Below, one piece after another: positions 1 through 12,100 of a stretch of DNA of 64,000 bases (the first letter of the stretch is position 1; the number at the start of each line of letters is the position of its first letter). Position numbers and translations under genes: made by a program. The notes below the pieces were generated by a model. It was not told the origin of the DNA. It saw only the letters and a program-made list of their open reading frames with translations, and ran no database searches. Source of the DNA: Ampullaceana balthica (taxonomy: Eukaryota > Mollusca > Gastropoda > Lymnaeidae); the NCBI GenBank assembly GCA_944989445.1, contig CALYLW010000054.1:124001-188000 (forward strand). Reading direction: 5' to 3'.

Positions 1-1380
1 TTAGACATAACCCACCAGTTCTATAGTAATATTAGACTTAACCCACCAGTTCTATGGTAATATTAGACTTAACTCACCAGTTCTATAGTAATATTAGACA
101 TAACCCACCAGTTCTATAGTAATATTAGACTTAACCCACCAGTTCTATAGTAATATTAGACTTAACCCACCAGTTCTATAGTAATATTAGACATAACCCA
201 CCAGTTCTATAGTAATATTAGACTTAACCCACCAGTTCTATGTTAATATTTACATAACCCACCAGTTCTATGTTAATATTAGACATAACCCACCAGTTCT
301 ATAGTAATATTAGACATAACCCACCAGTTCTATAGTAATATTAGACATAACCCACCAGTTCTATAGTAATATTAGACATAACCCACCAGTTCTATAGTAA
401 TATTAGACTTAACCCACCAGTTCTATAGTAATATTAGACATAAGCCACCAGTTCTATAGTAATATTAGACATAACCCATCAGTTCTATAGTAATATTAGA
501 CATAACCCACCAGTTCTATAGTAATATTAGACTTAACCCATCAGTTCTATAGTAATATTAGACTTAACCCACCAGTTCTATAGTAATATTAGACATAACC
601 CACCAGTTCTATTGTAATATTAGACTTAACCCATCAGTTCTATAGTAATATTAGACTTAACCCACCAGTTCTATAGTAATATTAGACTTAACCCACCAGT
701 TCTATAGTAATATTAGACATAACCCACCAGTTCTATGGTAATATTAGACTTAACCCATCGGTTCTATAGTAATATTAGACTTAACCCACCAGTTCTATGT
801 TAATATTAGACATAACCCACCAGTTCTATAGTAATATTAGACTTAACCCACCAGTTCTATGGTAATATTAGACTTAACCCATCAGTTCTATAGTAATATT
901 AGACTTAACCCACCAGTTCTATAGTAATATTAGACTTAACCCACCAGTTCTATAGTAATAGTGGACTTAACCCACCAGTTCTATAGTAATATTAGACTTA
1001 ACCCACCAGTTCTATAGTAATATTAGACATAACCCACCAGTTCTATAGTAATATTAGACATAACCCACCAGTTCTATAGTAATATTAGACTTAACCCATC
1101 AGTTCTATAGTAATATTAGACTTAACCCACCAGTTCTATGTTAATATTAGACATAACCCACCAGTTCTATGTTAATATTAGACATAACCCACCAGTTCTA
1201 TAGTAATATTAGACATAACCCACCAGTTCTATGTTAATATTAGACATAACCCACCAGTTCTATGTTAATATTAGACATAACCACCAGTTCTATAGTAATA
1301 TTAGACATAACCCACCAGTTCTATGTTAATATTAGACATAACCCACCAGTTCTATAGTAATATTAGACATAACCCACCAG
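1..1380. repeat. 31-bp satellite array, open at the left edge
   Basis: About 44 head-to-tail copies of a 31-bp unit containing ACCCACCAGTTCTATAGTAA; variation is mainly ACATAA versus ACTTAA and ATAGTAA versus ATGTTAA. Copies are highly similar and length is almost constant, so recent homogenisation is likely. The array begins before the window, so its true size is unknown. No coding potential is seen. Confidence 0.95.
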
Positions 1381-1921
1381 TCCATGACACCAACGATGAC
1401 TAATTAAAGTAAAGGAAGTCCACAGAGAACTAGGAGGTATTTATGCTTGTGCTTTGCTGATACAAATAGATGATTGTGTTGATACAAATAGATGATTGTG
1501 TTGATACAAATAGATGATTGTGTTGATGTATGAGCCAAAGTACAAAGAAAATTTCTGATATTGTTTGGAATTCGTTAAAATTTGAGTGAGATCATTTTCA
1601 TACTCCTATTTGGTTGTTACAAGTGTTTGTTTGTTTGTTTTTATTTTTTTTTATAACTCTCAGTGTATTTGTTTGTTTAAATTAACCCCTCTCTCTCTCT
1701 CCATCCACCTTTTTGTCAAATAATAAACACACCAGGAAAATATGTTAATTTTATGACATACAAATATAAATATCATATCATCTCCACTTTCATAGCATAT
1801 GTTGTTGTCATAGTTTGGGTATAACGTAAAACAAAAGGTTATCTATTTTGGCAGTGCTTAACACTGCTGGAATTTGGATTATAATAGGAGACTTAGTGGG
1901 AGACTGAAATGGGAGACTTGA
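1381..1921. other. AT-rich non-coding stretch with a short 22-bp repeat
   Basis: A 22-bp unit (TACAAATAGATGATTGTGTT core) occurs three times at about 1458-1526. The rest is AT-rich with T-runs and a CT-rich patch near 1690. No gene is seen. Confidence 0.7.
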
Positions 1922-4300
1922 ATGGGAGACTTAAATCTCCCTGACATAAATTGGAGCAACTGTTCCACAGAAGAGCATCAAAATATTAAAGAAGTGAATG
2001 ACCTTTTCATCAATACTACACACATCAATACTATACACGTCAATAATGCTATACACATCAATACTACACACATCAATACTACACACATCAATACTGCACA
2101 CATAAATACTACGCACATCAATACTACACACATCAATACTACACACATCAATACTACACACATCAATACTACACACATCAATACTACGCACATCAATACT
2201 ACACACATCAATACTACACACATCAATACTACACACATCAATACTACGCACATCAATACTACACACATCAATACTACGCACATCAATACTACACACATCA
2301 ATACTACACACATCAATACTATACACGTCAATAATGCTATACACATCAATACTACACACATCAATACTACACACATCAATACTGCACACATAAATACTAC
2401 GCACATCAATACTACACACATCAATACTACACACATCAATACTACGCACATCAATACTACACACATCAATACTACGCACATCAATACTACACACATCAAT
2501 ACTACACACATCAATACTACGCACATCAATACTACACACATCAATACTACACACATCAATACTACACACATCAATACTACGCACATCAATACTACACACA
2601 TCAATACTACACACATCAATACTACACACATCAATACTACACACATCAATACTACACACATCAATACTACGCACATCAATACTACACACATCAATACTAC
2701 GCACATCAATACTACACACATCAATACTACGCACATCAATACTACACACATCAATACTACACACATCAATACTACACACATCAATACTACGCACATCAAT
2801 ACTACGCACATCAATACTACACACATCAATACTACACACATCAATACTACACACATCAATACTACACACATCAATACTACACACATCAATACTACACACA
2901 TCAATACTACGCACATCAATACTACACACATCAATACTACACACATCAATACTACGCACATCAATACTACGCACATCAATACTACACACATCAATACTAC
3001 ACACATCAATACTACACACATCAATACTACGCACATCAATACTACACACATCAATACTACACACATCAATACTACACACATCAATACAACACACCTCATA
3101 AACATTAACGTAGAATACAGTTGGAAAATATACCAGGAAAAATGAAATACTTGATTTATTATTTTTAACATTTCAATCAGATCAGAACTAGTTGTTGAAA
3201 ATGAAATAATCACTGGACTCTCTGACTCTGATCATGATTTTGTCAGGATAAACAACTGAAATAAAGACATACACAATTTTTATACACACAAAACAAAAAA
3301 CACACTAAAAGACTCGTTTATCTCTAGATTAAATGTAATATTAAAAACTTAACACCAAACAGCGACAGACTTCCAGAAACATTCTCTGTGTAATTACAGC
3401 TCAAATAGTAAATAGCACAGTAGAAGATAATTGGGAATTTCCATTAAAACCAACCTGAAAGCAATAGATGATCAGTTTGCCAAGAAAACAAACATAAAAT
3501 AAAGTATATGTTAATACTTTAAAGCTGCAGAAAAGAAAACACAAAACATACTTACAATTTAAATAATAGCAGAAACTACCAAAATGAATATGTTAATGTA
3601 ATTTCTAAGGACAAAAATAAAAACGAATTTTGAAAAATGGAACCAACAGGAATAGCCTCACTAGAAGGCCCAAACAATAAAAACCTATAATAATAATAAT
3701 GTTCAGTGCTGGATATACCTATTTGCTAAACAAACTATATATTAAGGGCCTCCCGGAATTTTCTTTTCATATTTGGCACTGACATAGAATATCTGGAGTT
3801 CAAAAGGTCCCCCCCCCATATCTCAAACAGCTTAGGGCCTCATTTTAAATTAGGGCCTCATCAAGTCTAAATCAGGTCCTGATAATGCAAGCAAAGCAAA
3901 CATCCCCAAAACATACTTTGCATAAGAGTTTTCAGCCTCAGGCGACAAGGACTTCTTAATAAACTTATATATAAAATAGAAGAAATAACAATACATCTGC
4001 AGAAGAAAGAAAGTAAAACGAATACGAATATGGATTATCAGCTAGGTTACCTAGTTCCTAGAAGAACTAAAACAATGAACTGTCCCCATCCTTGTAGTAA
4101 TTTTCCAGCCTCTATAGACCAGGGTAAAGTGAACCTGACTGGAAAAAGCTAATGTTATCCCTCTATTTAAAAAAAAGGAGGTAAAATATATCCTGGCAAT
4201 TATAGACCTGTTTCACTTACTTGCATTACGTGTTAATTACTAGATCACGTACTAAATTGTAGTATAGTTAATCACCTAGACTTAGACAAACATAATGTTC
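1922..4300 (+). pseudogene. Degenerate non-LTR retrotransposon (CR1/Jockey-like LINE) with endonuclease and RT pieces
   Basis: Near 1922 the translation reads GDLNLPDINW, the conserved GDxNxPxIxW block of LINE AP-endonucleases. Around 3190-3260 another frame gives ENEIITGLSDSDHDFV, resembling the endonuclease GLSDHD block. Around 4130-4290 one frame reads ANVIPLFKK followed by NYRPVSLTC, the hallmark start of CR1-like reverse transcriptase. These pieces are in the expected order on the + strand but separated by stops and frameshifts, with a 1.1-kb minisatellite inside the endonuclease region. Family assignment comes from these motifs; the clade is inferred. It is not functional. Confidence 0.75.
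2011..3093. repeat. 15-bp minisatellite inside a LINE endonuclease remnant
   Basis: About 70 copies of a 15-bp unit (ACACATCAATACTAC; variant GCACATCAATACTAC). Because 15 is a multiple of three, several frames stay open on both strands; the + frame reads a Thr-His-Ile-Asn-Thr pentapeptide repeat. A distinctive variant block (ATACACGTCAATAATGCTAT and following units) occurs twice, near 2027 and near 2321, showing a ~295-bp internal duplication. The reading frame is a by-product of the period, not evidence of a protein. Confidence 0.93.
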
Positions 4301-4696
4301 TGTGCCCCGTTATACACTGTGACGTCAAATGTTACACTGTGACGTCACATGACACACTGTGAATTCACATGATACACATACAATATAACGTCACAAGATA
4401 CACTATAAAATCACAGTATACATTAAAATTTCCCTTTAAAAACTGTTATTTACGTCGCCATATGATTTTTAACACTTTAATGTCACATTAAACACTTTAA
4501 AGTACCATTATACACCATAACCTCACATTGTAAACTATAATATTCCACTATACACTATAAAGTCACATGATACACTATAACGTCACATTGTACTCTATAA
4601 CCCCCCCACTTTAAACACTTTAACGTCACATTATACACTTAAGACGTCACATTACACACTTATAACGTCACATTATACATTTAAGACGTAAGGCAA

Positions 4697-4825
4697 GGGG
4701 ACGCGGTGATCGAGTGGCAGCGCACTGGACTGTCGTACCGATGGTCACGGGTTCGAATCCGTGTGAAGGCAAGGGTTTGTTCCCGGGGCCTAGGACGTAC
4801 CCCGCTCCGAATGGGTACCTAACAC
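4697..4825 (+). mobile_element. tRNA-derived SINE, copy 1
   Basis: The head has an A-box-like GATCGAGTGG and a perfect B box GGTTCGAATCC, as in a pol III promoter. The rest matches the minus-strand copy at 62778-62913, including a shared tail CTCCGAATGGGTxCCTAACAC. Length is about 130 bp. It sits inside the CRE-like array. It is not a functional tRNA because no cloverleaf closes around the B box. Confidence 0.85.
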
Positions 4826-5035
4826 TACATGTACATTATACACTTCAGACGTCACATTACACACTTATAACGTCACATTATACACTTAAGACGTCACATT
4901 ACACACTTATAACGTCACATTAGATACTTATAACGTCACATTATACACTATAACTTCACATTATTACACTTTATCGTCACATGATACACAATAATGTCAC
5001 ACTATATACTATGACGTCACATGATACACTATAAC

Positions 5036-5204
5036 AACGGTGGCCAAACCGCGGCTCTGTGTTCACATTGCGACTCGCGCACAATTTATGAAATATATGT
5101 TCCAAGCCAAGTATAATGAACCAGAATGCTTCAATGCGGATCTCAACAATTTTATTATTATGTTAAAATGGCTCTCAGTTTCTACAGGTCTGGCTGCCCC
5201 AGCT
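5036..5204. mobile_element. Small hAT-like MITE in the CRE array
   Basis: About 170 bp of non-array sequence begins GGTGGCCAAACCGCGGC and ends near TGGCTGCCCC. The array motif CTATAAC is present on both sides, consistent with a target duplication. Termini are degenerate. Confidence 0.45.
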
Positions 5205-5340
5205 CTATAACGCCCCAGTACACACTATGATGTCACAATATACACTTTAATGTCATATTATACATTTGAACTCCGCCAGTCTCAAAAAACGGATCCTGGT
5301 AAGAAGCCGTCCAATTTCATTTCGTAAAGTTGGATCTTAC

Positions 5341-5430
5341 CAGTGGCGTCACTAAGTGGGGTTGCGGGGGGGGGGCTGGTCGCCCCGGGTGACACCAACA
5401 GGGAGTAACACCCAAATCTAAAATTTGCTG
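5341..5430 (+). mobile_element. Truncated MITE of the GGCGTCACTA family
   Basis: Starts CAGTGGCGTCACTAAG and continues with the GGTGACACC motif seen in the complete copies at 8688, 21601, 22222 and 22634. No matching right end is visible. Confidence 0.5.
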
Positions 5431-6859
5431 TGTACGATTTCATGTCAAAAATAGAGACGACCAATTTTTTTTTCATCTAGAGAAAAATTAACAAATAGAA
5501 TGAAATACTTTAAACGCGAAAATTTCTTAATAAAATAAAAATCAGTTAACATGCAATAATAAAACAGTCCCAACAAACTACGGTTAAACAAATTAATGGG
5601 GAATATTTAAAAAAAACCGTAAAAAAAACAAGTTTTTCACTATAAATCCTTTATGTACGAGACGTAACTAAAAGAATGTTCATTATAATACGCAGCGCCA
5701 GACCATCCAGAAATATAAAATTGCAGTTGTGTCGTAAAACATGTTTAATATAATGCGCACCGATCAGGAATATGTTTATAAAAAGAGTTGTCAATAAAAT
5801 ACGCACCTTATTGCGCGACAGAAAGGTTGTTCAATATAATACGCACCGGGACGCTCTATCTCAAAAAATAGCATGATACATAGGAATAAATAAAATAATC
5901 TAAAAAATCAATAATTTAATTACGGTACATGCGATCGATCTGAAATTTTGATACATTGTTTTTATTATCGGTAGAAAACTGCCTGCAAAATTTCAGCTCG
6001 CTAGCTTACGAGCAAGTGGGTTAAAAATCGATCAAAAGTTTTGGCGACAAGCAAGCAAGCAAAGGCGGGCGGCCGCAGACACCACGAGTTAATATAAAGG
6101 ATTTAAAAAAACAACCCGTAAAAAACCAAGTTTTTGACTATAAATCCTTTACGTATGAGACGTAACTAAAAGAATGTTCATTATAACACGCAGCGCAAGA
6201 CCATCCAAAAATACAAAATTGCAGTTGTGTCGTAAAACGTGTTTAATATAATGCGCACCGATCAGGAATAGGTTTATAAAAAGTGTTGTCAGTAAAATAC
6301 GCACCTTATTGCGCGACAGAAAGGTTGTTCAATATAATACGCACCGCGACGCTCTATCTCAAAAAATAGCATGATACATAGGAATAAATAAAAATAATCT
6401 AAAAAATCAATAATTTAATTACGGTACATGCGATCGATCTGAAATTTTGATACATTGTTTTTATCATCGGTACGAAACTGCCTGCAAAATTTCAGCTCGC
6501 TATCTTGCGAGCAAGTGGGTAAAAATCGATCAAAAGTTTTGGCGACAAGCAAGCAAGGTCGGCCGCAGACACCACGAGTTAATATAAAGGATTTAATAAG
6601 AAAAACCCGTAAAAAACCAAGTTTTTGACTATAAATCCTTTATGTACGAGAAGTAATTAAAAGAATGTTCATTATAATACGCAGCGCCAGACCATCCAGA
6701 AATACAAAATTGCAGTTGTGTCGTAAAACATATTTAATATAATGCGCACCGATCAGGAATATGTTTATAAAAAGAGCTGTCAATAAAATACGCACCTTAT
6801 TGCGCGACAGAAAGGTTGTTCAATATAATACGCACCGCGACGCTCTATCTCAAAAAATA

Positions 6860-6969
6860 AAATACAAAATACACAAACAAATTGTGCAATGAAAACAATA
6901 AATTTGAGCTTTATTTTTAGACTGATACGACAGTAAACGTTTCGGCTAATGCCTTCATCAGTACAACAT
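6860..6969 (-). mobile_element. Ribozyme-bearing short insertion in repeat unit 3
   Basis: This ~110-bp block is absent from the other three tandem units. It is flanked on both sides by an A-rich stretch (about AAAAAATA) that could be a target duplication. On the - strand it carries a hammerhead core. Penelope-like elements and metazoan retrozymes are known to carry such ribozymes, so it may be a fragment or non-autonomous copy of one. The TSD is uncertain in A-rich DNA. Confidence 0.6.
6918..6968 (-). ncRNA. Hammerhead ribozyme-like motif (Penelope/retrozyme type)
   Basis: On the - strand, CTGATGA (plus 6955-6961) is followed by a GGC/GCC stem with an ATTA loop and then GAAACG (plus about 6938-6943). 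This is the conserved hammerhead core with a very short stem III, as described for Penelope-like elements. There is one extra A between CTGATGA and stem II. I could not find convincing stem I pairing in the monomer, so activity is doubtful or may need a dimer. A degenerate relative lies at about 46985-47010 next to Penelope coding remnants. Confidence 0.6.
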
Positions 6970-7715
6970 AAAAAAATAGCATGATACATAGGAATAAATA
7001 AAATAATCTAAAAAATCAATAATTTAATTACGGCACATGCGATCGATCTGAAATTTTGATACATTGTTTTTATCATCGGTACGAAACTGCCTGCAAAATT
7101 TCAGCTCGCTATCTTGCGAGCAAGTGGGTTAAAAATCGATCAAAAGTTTTGGCGACAAGCAAGCAAGGTCGGCCGCAGACACCACGAGTTAATATAAAGG
7201 ATTTAAATAAAAACAACCCGTAAAAAACCAAGTTTTTGACTATAAATCCTTTATGTATGAGACGTAACTAAAAGAATGTTCATTATAACACGCAGCGCAA
7301 GACCATCCAAAAATACAAAATTGCAGTTGTGTCGTAAAACGTGTTTAATATAATGCGCACCGATCAGGAATAGGTTTATAAAAAGTGTTGTCAGTAAAAT
7401 ACGCACCTTATTGCGCGACAGAAAGGTTGTTCAATATAATACGCACCGCGACGCTCTATCTCAAAAAATAGCATGATACATAGGAATAAATAAAATAATC
7501 TAAAAAATCAATAATTTAATTACGGTACATGCGATCGATCTGAAATTTTGATACATTGTTTTTTATCATCGGTACGAAACTGCCTGCAAAATTTCAGCTC
7601 GCTATCTTGCGAGCAAGTGGGTTAAAAATCGATCAAAAGTTTTGGCGACAAGCAAGCAAGCAAGGTCGGTGGGTCGGCCGCAGACACCACGAGTTAATAT
7701 AAAGGATTTAAAAAG

Positions 7716-8687
7716 AAAAGAAACAGCCGCACCGGAGAGAATTAAAATGAAAGAGGCGGTGTCTTTTGTTTTAAATGAAATAAGGCCAACTAAGCTTTGA
7801 CATACCGACACCATGGACGAACCCCAACTCACTACTCCCTCCACTACAGTTGGGGGGGGGGATTTTTCTGCCCCCCCCCAAAAAAAAATATTTTTTTTTG
7901 AAAATCAAAATATGGGTTTTCTTTGATGTTGTTTTTTTAAAGAGGAAAATTATGTATTAAAGTAGTCAAAAATGACGGAAGTTTTCAAAATAAATACACA
8001 TCAGATTAAAAAATAACGTAATACAGAATTTTCATTTATTTTATTAATTTTTATGTGATTCATTTATTATCATGAATCATATTGAACAATTTTATGCAGA
8101 ACGTTCGAAAAGTGTTATTTTTGGTGCAGCACTATAAAACAAAAATCGATCGCAGCGCCACCTAACAGCATTACAAATTTCGCAGCGCCACCTATCAGCA
8201 TTATAATTACATCCATACATACAGACAACGGGAATTATGTATGTTGATGTCCTTGAGTTAATATTGTTGTTTAATTATATTTATTAAAGGCGTGCAAACA
8301 TGCATATTTTAAAATCAAAAGAAAATTTTAAAATGTTCTTAAAATATGGCAGACAATATTTAAACTTAAAAAATCTCATTCAATTAATTATTAACTATTT
8401 TTTTTAGTTCAAGGCTTGTCTGAAATATGTTGGGCAAAGTTTCCTTTTTTTAATTGTTGTCACGTGTCATTAAAGAGCGCACGATGACAAGAGGGCGCAA
8501 ACATTCGAGCGCTAAAACCTCGTTGGTAGTCCATCTTGAAACATTCGCATCTATTGGAACAATCGCCTCCAATCTTCATCTGAGCTCTTTTGTTGTGTGC
8601 TATTATACGGGTCACCGTCACGAAATTAATTAAGTAACACTAAGTGAACAATTTAAAGAAGAAAAATCACAAAATGTGTCGCGTTTA
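7716..8687. other. AT-rich non-coding spacer
   Basis: No gene is seen. It contains poly-G/poly-C and poly-T runs near 7850-7940 and a ~29-bp direct repeat (CGCAGCGCCACCTA) at about 8152-8215. The rest is AT-rich single-copy-looking sequence. Confidence 0.6.
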
Positions 8688-8887
8688 TAGTGGTGTCACT
8701 AGGGGGTGCGAGGGGTGCGGACCACACCGAGTGGCACCATCACAAGGGGTGACACCAAAATGTAAAATTCTGTATGTTCCCATTATTCGGCACTGGAAGA
8801 CTCGGAGGAGTTCTATGGGTCAAGTCGCGAGGGGGGTGACACCACGAGCTACCGCCCCTGGTGACACCAGCCCTAGTGACGCCTCTG
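8688..8887. mobile_element. hAT-like MITE, GGCGTCACTAGGG family
   Basis: Starts AGTGGTGTCACTAGGGGG and ends CCCTAGTGACGCCTCTGG, an imperfect terminal inverted repeat. The interior repeats GGTGACACCA. The same family occurs at 21601, 22222 and 22634. About 200 bp, non-coding; flanking TSD not clear. Confidence 0.7.
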
Positions 8888-9159
8888 GATCTTACTGACA
8901 AATTTTTGAAAATATAAGTTAATGGAAAAGATCCTTTAAGCAGTTAGAAACCTGTAGTTTCAATGCGGAAATCAAAACTTGTTTCTATTTGTGGCCTCGA
9001 AGTTCACGGATGACGGAACACTTTCAAGACTATTATTTATCCCAAGTGAATTCAGGATCAGAGACACGGCGACCCAGAGCAACTTGACAGTGTTAAATAT
9101 TTCATATCAATCCTAGCAGACTGTTAGTGTAGGCGTCACTCATTTATATCACTGTAAAC
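8888..9159. other. Non-coding flank of the large satellite
   Basis: No gene is seen. A phrase near 9050-9090 (CAGGATCAGA followed by CAACCCAG-like text) recurs imperfectly at about 9300, suggesting that a local duplication preceded satellite growth. Confidence 0.5.
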
Positions 9160-12100
9160 AACATGGTGTTATCACTTTGGTAAGTGTTATCACGTTGGTG
9201 AAGTGTTATCAAGTTGGTGAAGTGTTATCATTTTGATGTTGTGTTATCACTGATAACTGATGTTGTGTTATTAATGTATCACTGTAAATAACATGATGGT
9301 CAGGATCAGATGCACAACAACCCAGATAAACTTTGCTGTTGTGTTATCACTTTGGTGCTGTGTTATCACTTTGATATTGTGTTATCACTTGGATGTTGTG
9401 TTATCACTTTGATGTTGTGTTATCACTTTGATTTTGTTATCACTTTGGTGAAGTGTTATCAATTTGATGTTGTGTTATCACTTTGATGTTGTGTTATCAC
9501 TTTGGTGAAGTGTTATCACTTTGATGTTGTGTTATCACTTGGATGTTGAGTTATCACTTTGATGTTGTGTTATCACTTTGGTGTTGTGTTATCGCTTTTG
9601 TGAAGTGTTATCACTTTGGTGAAGTGTTGTCACTTTGATGTTGTGTTATCACTTTGATTTTGTTATCACTTTGGTGAAGTGTTATCACTTTGATTTTACG
9701 TTATCACTTTGATGTTGTGTTATCACTTTGATTTTGTTATCACTTTGGTGAAGTTTTATCACTTTGATGTTGTGTTTTCGCTTTGATATTGTGTTATCAC
9801 TTTGATGTTGTGTTATCACTTTGATGTTTTTTATCACTTTGGTGAAGTGTTATTACTTTGGTGAAGTGTTATCACTTTCGTGTTGTGTTATCACTTTGAT
9901 ATTGTGTTTTGCTTTGATATTGTGTTATCACTTTGATGTTGTGTTATCACTTTGATGAAGTGTTATCACTTTAATGAAGTTTTATCACTTTGATGTTGTG
10001 TTATCACTTTGATGAAGTGTTATCACTTGGATGTTGTGTTATCACTTTGATGAAGTGTTATCACTTTGATGTTGTTATCTCTTTGGTGAAGTGTTATCAC
10101 TTTGATGAAGTTTTATTGCTTTGGTGAAGTGTTATCACTTTTATGTTGTGTTATCACTTTGAAGTTGTTATTACTTTGGTGAAGTGTTATCACTTTGGTG
10201 AAGTGTTATCACTTTGATGTTGTTATTACTTTGGTGAAGTGTTATCACTATGACGTTTTTATTACTTTGTTGAAGTGTTATCACTTAATGTTGTTATCAC
10301 TTTGGTGAAGTGTTATCACTTTGGTGAAGTGTTATCACTTTGGTGAAGTGTTATCACTTTGAAGTTGTGTTATCACTTTGGTGAAGTGTTATCACTTTGG
10401 TGAAGTGTTATCACTTTGATGGTGTGTTATCACTTTGATGATGTTATAACTTTGATGTTGTTATCACTTTGGTGAAGTGTTATCACTTTGATGTTGTTAT
10501 CACTTTGATGTTGTTATCACTTTAGTGAAGTGTTATCACTTTGATGAAGTGTTATCACTTTGATGTTGTTATCACTTTGGTGAAGTGTTATCACTTTGAT
10601 GTTGTTATCACTTTGATGAAGTGTTATCACTTTGATGTTGTTATCACTTTGGTGAAGTGTTATCACTTTGATTTTATCACTTTGTTGAAGTGTTATCACT
10701 TTGATAGTGTTATCACTTTGATGAAGTGTTATCACTTTGGTGAAGTGTTATCACTTTGGTGAAGTGTTATCACTTTGATGTTGTTATCACTTTGGTGAAG
10801 TGTTATCACTTTGGTGAAGTGTTATCACTTTGGTGAAGTGTTATCACTTTGGTGAAGTGTTATCACTTTGATGTTGTTATCACTTTGGTGAAGTGTTATC
10901 ACTTTGGTGAAGTGTTATCACTTTGTTGAAGTGTTATCACTTTAAATGAAGTGTTATCACTTTGGTGAAGTGTTATCACTTTGGTGAAGTGTTATCACTT
11001 TGGTGAAGTGTTATCACTTTGTTGAAGTGTTATCACTTTAATGAAGTGTTATCACTTTGGTGAAGTGTTATCACTTTGGTGAAGTGTTATCACTTTGATG
11101 TTGTGTTATCACTTTGTGTGAAGTGTTATCACTTTGAAGTTGTGTTATCACTTTGGTGAAGTGTTATCACTTTGATGGTGTGTTATCGATTTGATGTTGT
11201 TATAACTTTGTTGAAGTTTTATCATTTTAAAGTTGTTATCACTTTGGTGAAGTGTTATCACTTTGATGGTGTGTTATCACTTTGATGTTGTTATAACTTT
11301 GTTGAAGTTTTATCACTTTGATGTTGTTATCACTTTGGTGAAGTGTTATCACTTTGATGAAGTGTTATGACTTTGATGTTGTTATCACTTTGGTGAAGTG
11401 TTATCACTTTGATGTTGTTATCACTTTGATTAAGTGTTATCACTTTGATGTTGTTATCACTTTGGTGAAGTGTTATCACTTTGATGTTATCACTTTGTTG
11501 AAGTGTTATCACTTTGATGTTATCACTTTGTTGAAGTGTTATCACTTTGATAGTGTTATCACTTTGATGAAGTGTTATCACTTTGGTGAAGTGTTATCAC
11601 TTTGGTGAAGTGTTATCACTTTGATGTTGTTATCACTTTGGTGAAGTGTTATCACTTTGGTGAAGTGTTATCACTTTGTTGAAGTGTTATCACTTTGAAG
11701 TTGTGTTATCACTTTGGTGAAGTGTTATCACTTTGATGGTGTGTTATCACTTTGATGTTGTTATAACTTTGTTGAAGTTTTATCACTTTAAAGTTGTTAT
11801 CACTTTGGTGAAGTGTTATCACTTTGGTGAAGTGTTACACTTTGATGTTGTTATCACTTTGATGTTGTTATCACTTTGGTGAAGTGTTATCACTTTGATG
11901 TTATTATCACTTTGATGTTGTTATCACTTTAGTGAAGTGTTATCACTTTGGTGAAGTGTTATCACTTTGATGAAGCTTTATCACTTTGGTGAAGTGTTAT
12001 CACTTTGGTGAAGTGTTATCACTTTGATGATGTTATCACTTTGGTGAAGTGTTATCACTTTGGTGAAGTGTTATCACTTTGGTGAAGTGTTATCACTTTG

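Larger units (their letters stand above)
4312..5275. repeat. ~22-bp CRE-like tandem array, interrupted
   Basis: Irregular repeats of about 20-24 bp around the motif TACACTATAACGTCACAT. Several copies contain the cAMP-response-element palindrome TGACGTCA or its half. A SINE (4697-4825) and a small TIR element (about 5036-5204) are inserted in the array. No gene is seen. Confidence 0.85.
5605..7715. repeat. Four tandem copies of a ~500-bp mobile repeat
   Basis: Units start with CGTAAAAAACCAAGTTTTTG, then ACTATAAATCCTTTATGTAC, and end CACGAGTTAATATAAAGGAT. Approximate spans: 5605-6108, 6109-6597, 6598-7207 and 7208-7715. The third is longer because of a ~110-bp insert (6860-6969). The inner ends TAAATCCTTTAT and ATAAAGGATTTA are complementary, so each unit looks like a short-TIR element. 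A fifth, solitary copy lies at 55036-55533 within intron 6 of the SLC6 gene. No ORF of note. Confidence 0.88.

Noticed and set aside
1..1380. CRISPR-like array
   Set aside because: The repeats are contiguous with no unique spacers, and the DNA is eukaryotic.
1922..3145. 407-codon open frame with Thr-His-Ile-Asn-Thr repeats as a real protein gene
   Set aside because: The frame is open because the repeat period is 15 bp; other frames and the other strand are open as well, and both flanks are LINE debris.
4697..4825. Functional tRNA gene
   Set aside because: It has A- and B-box-like motifs but no closing acceptor or anticodon stem, and it matches a second SINE copy with a shared non-tRNA tail.
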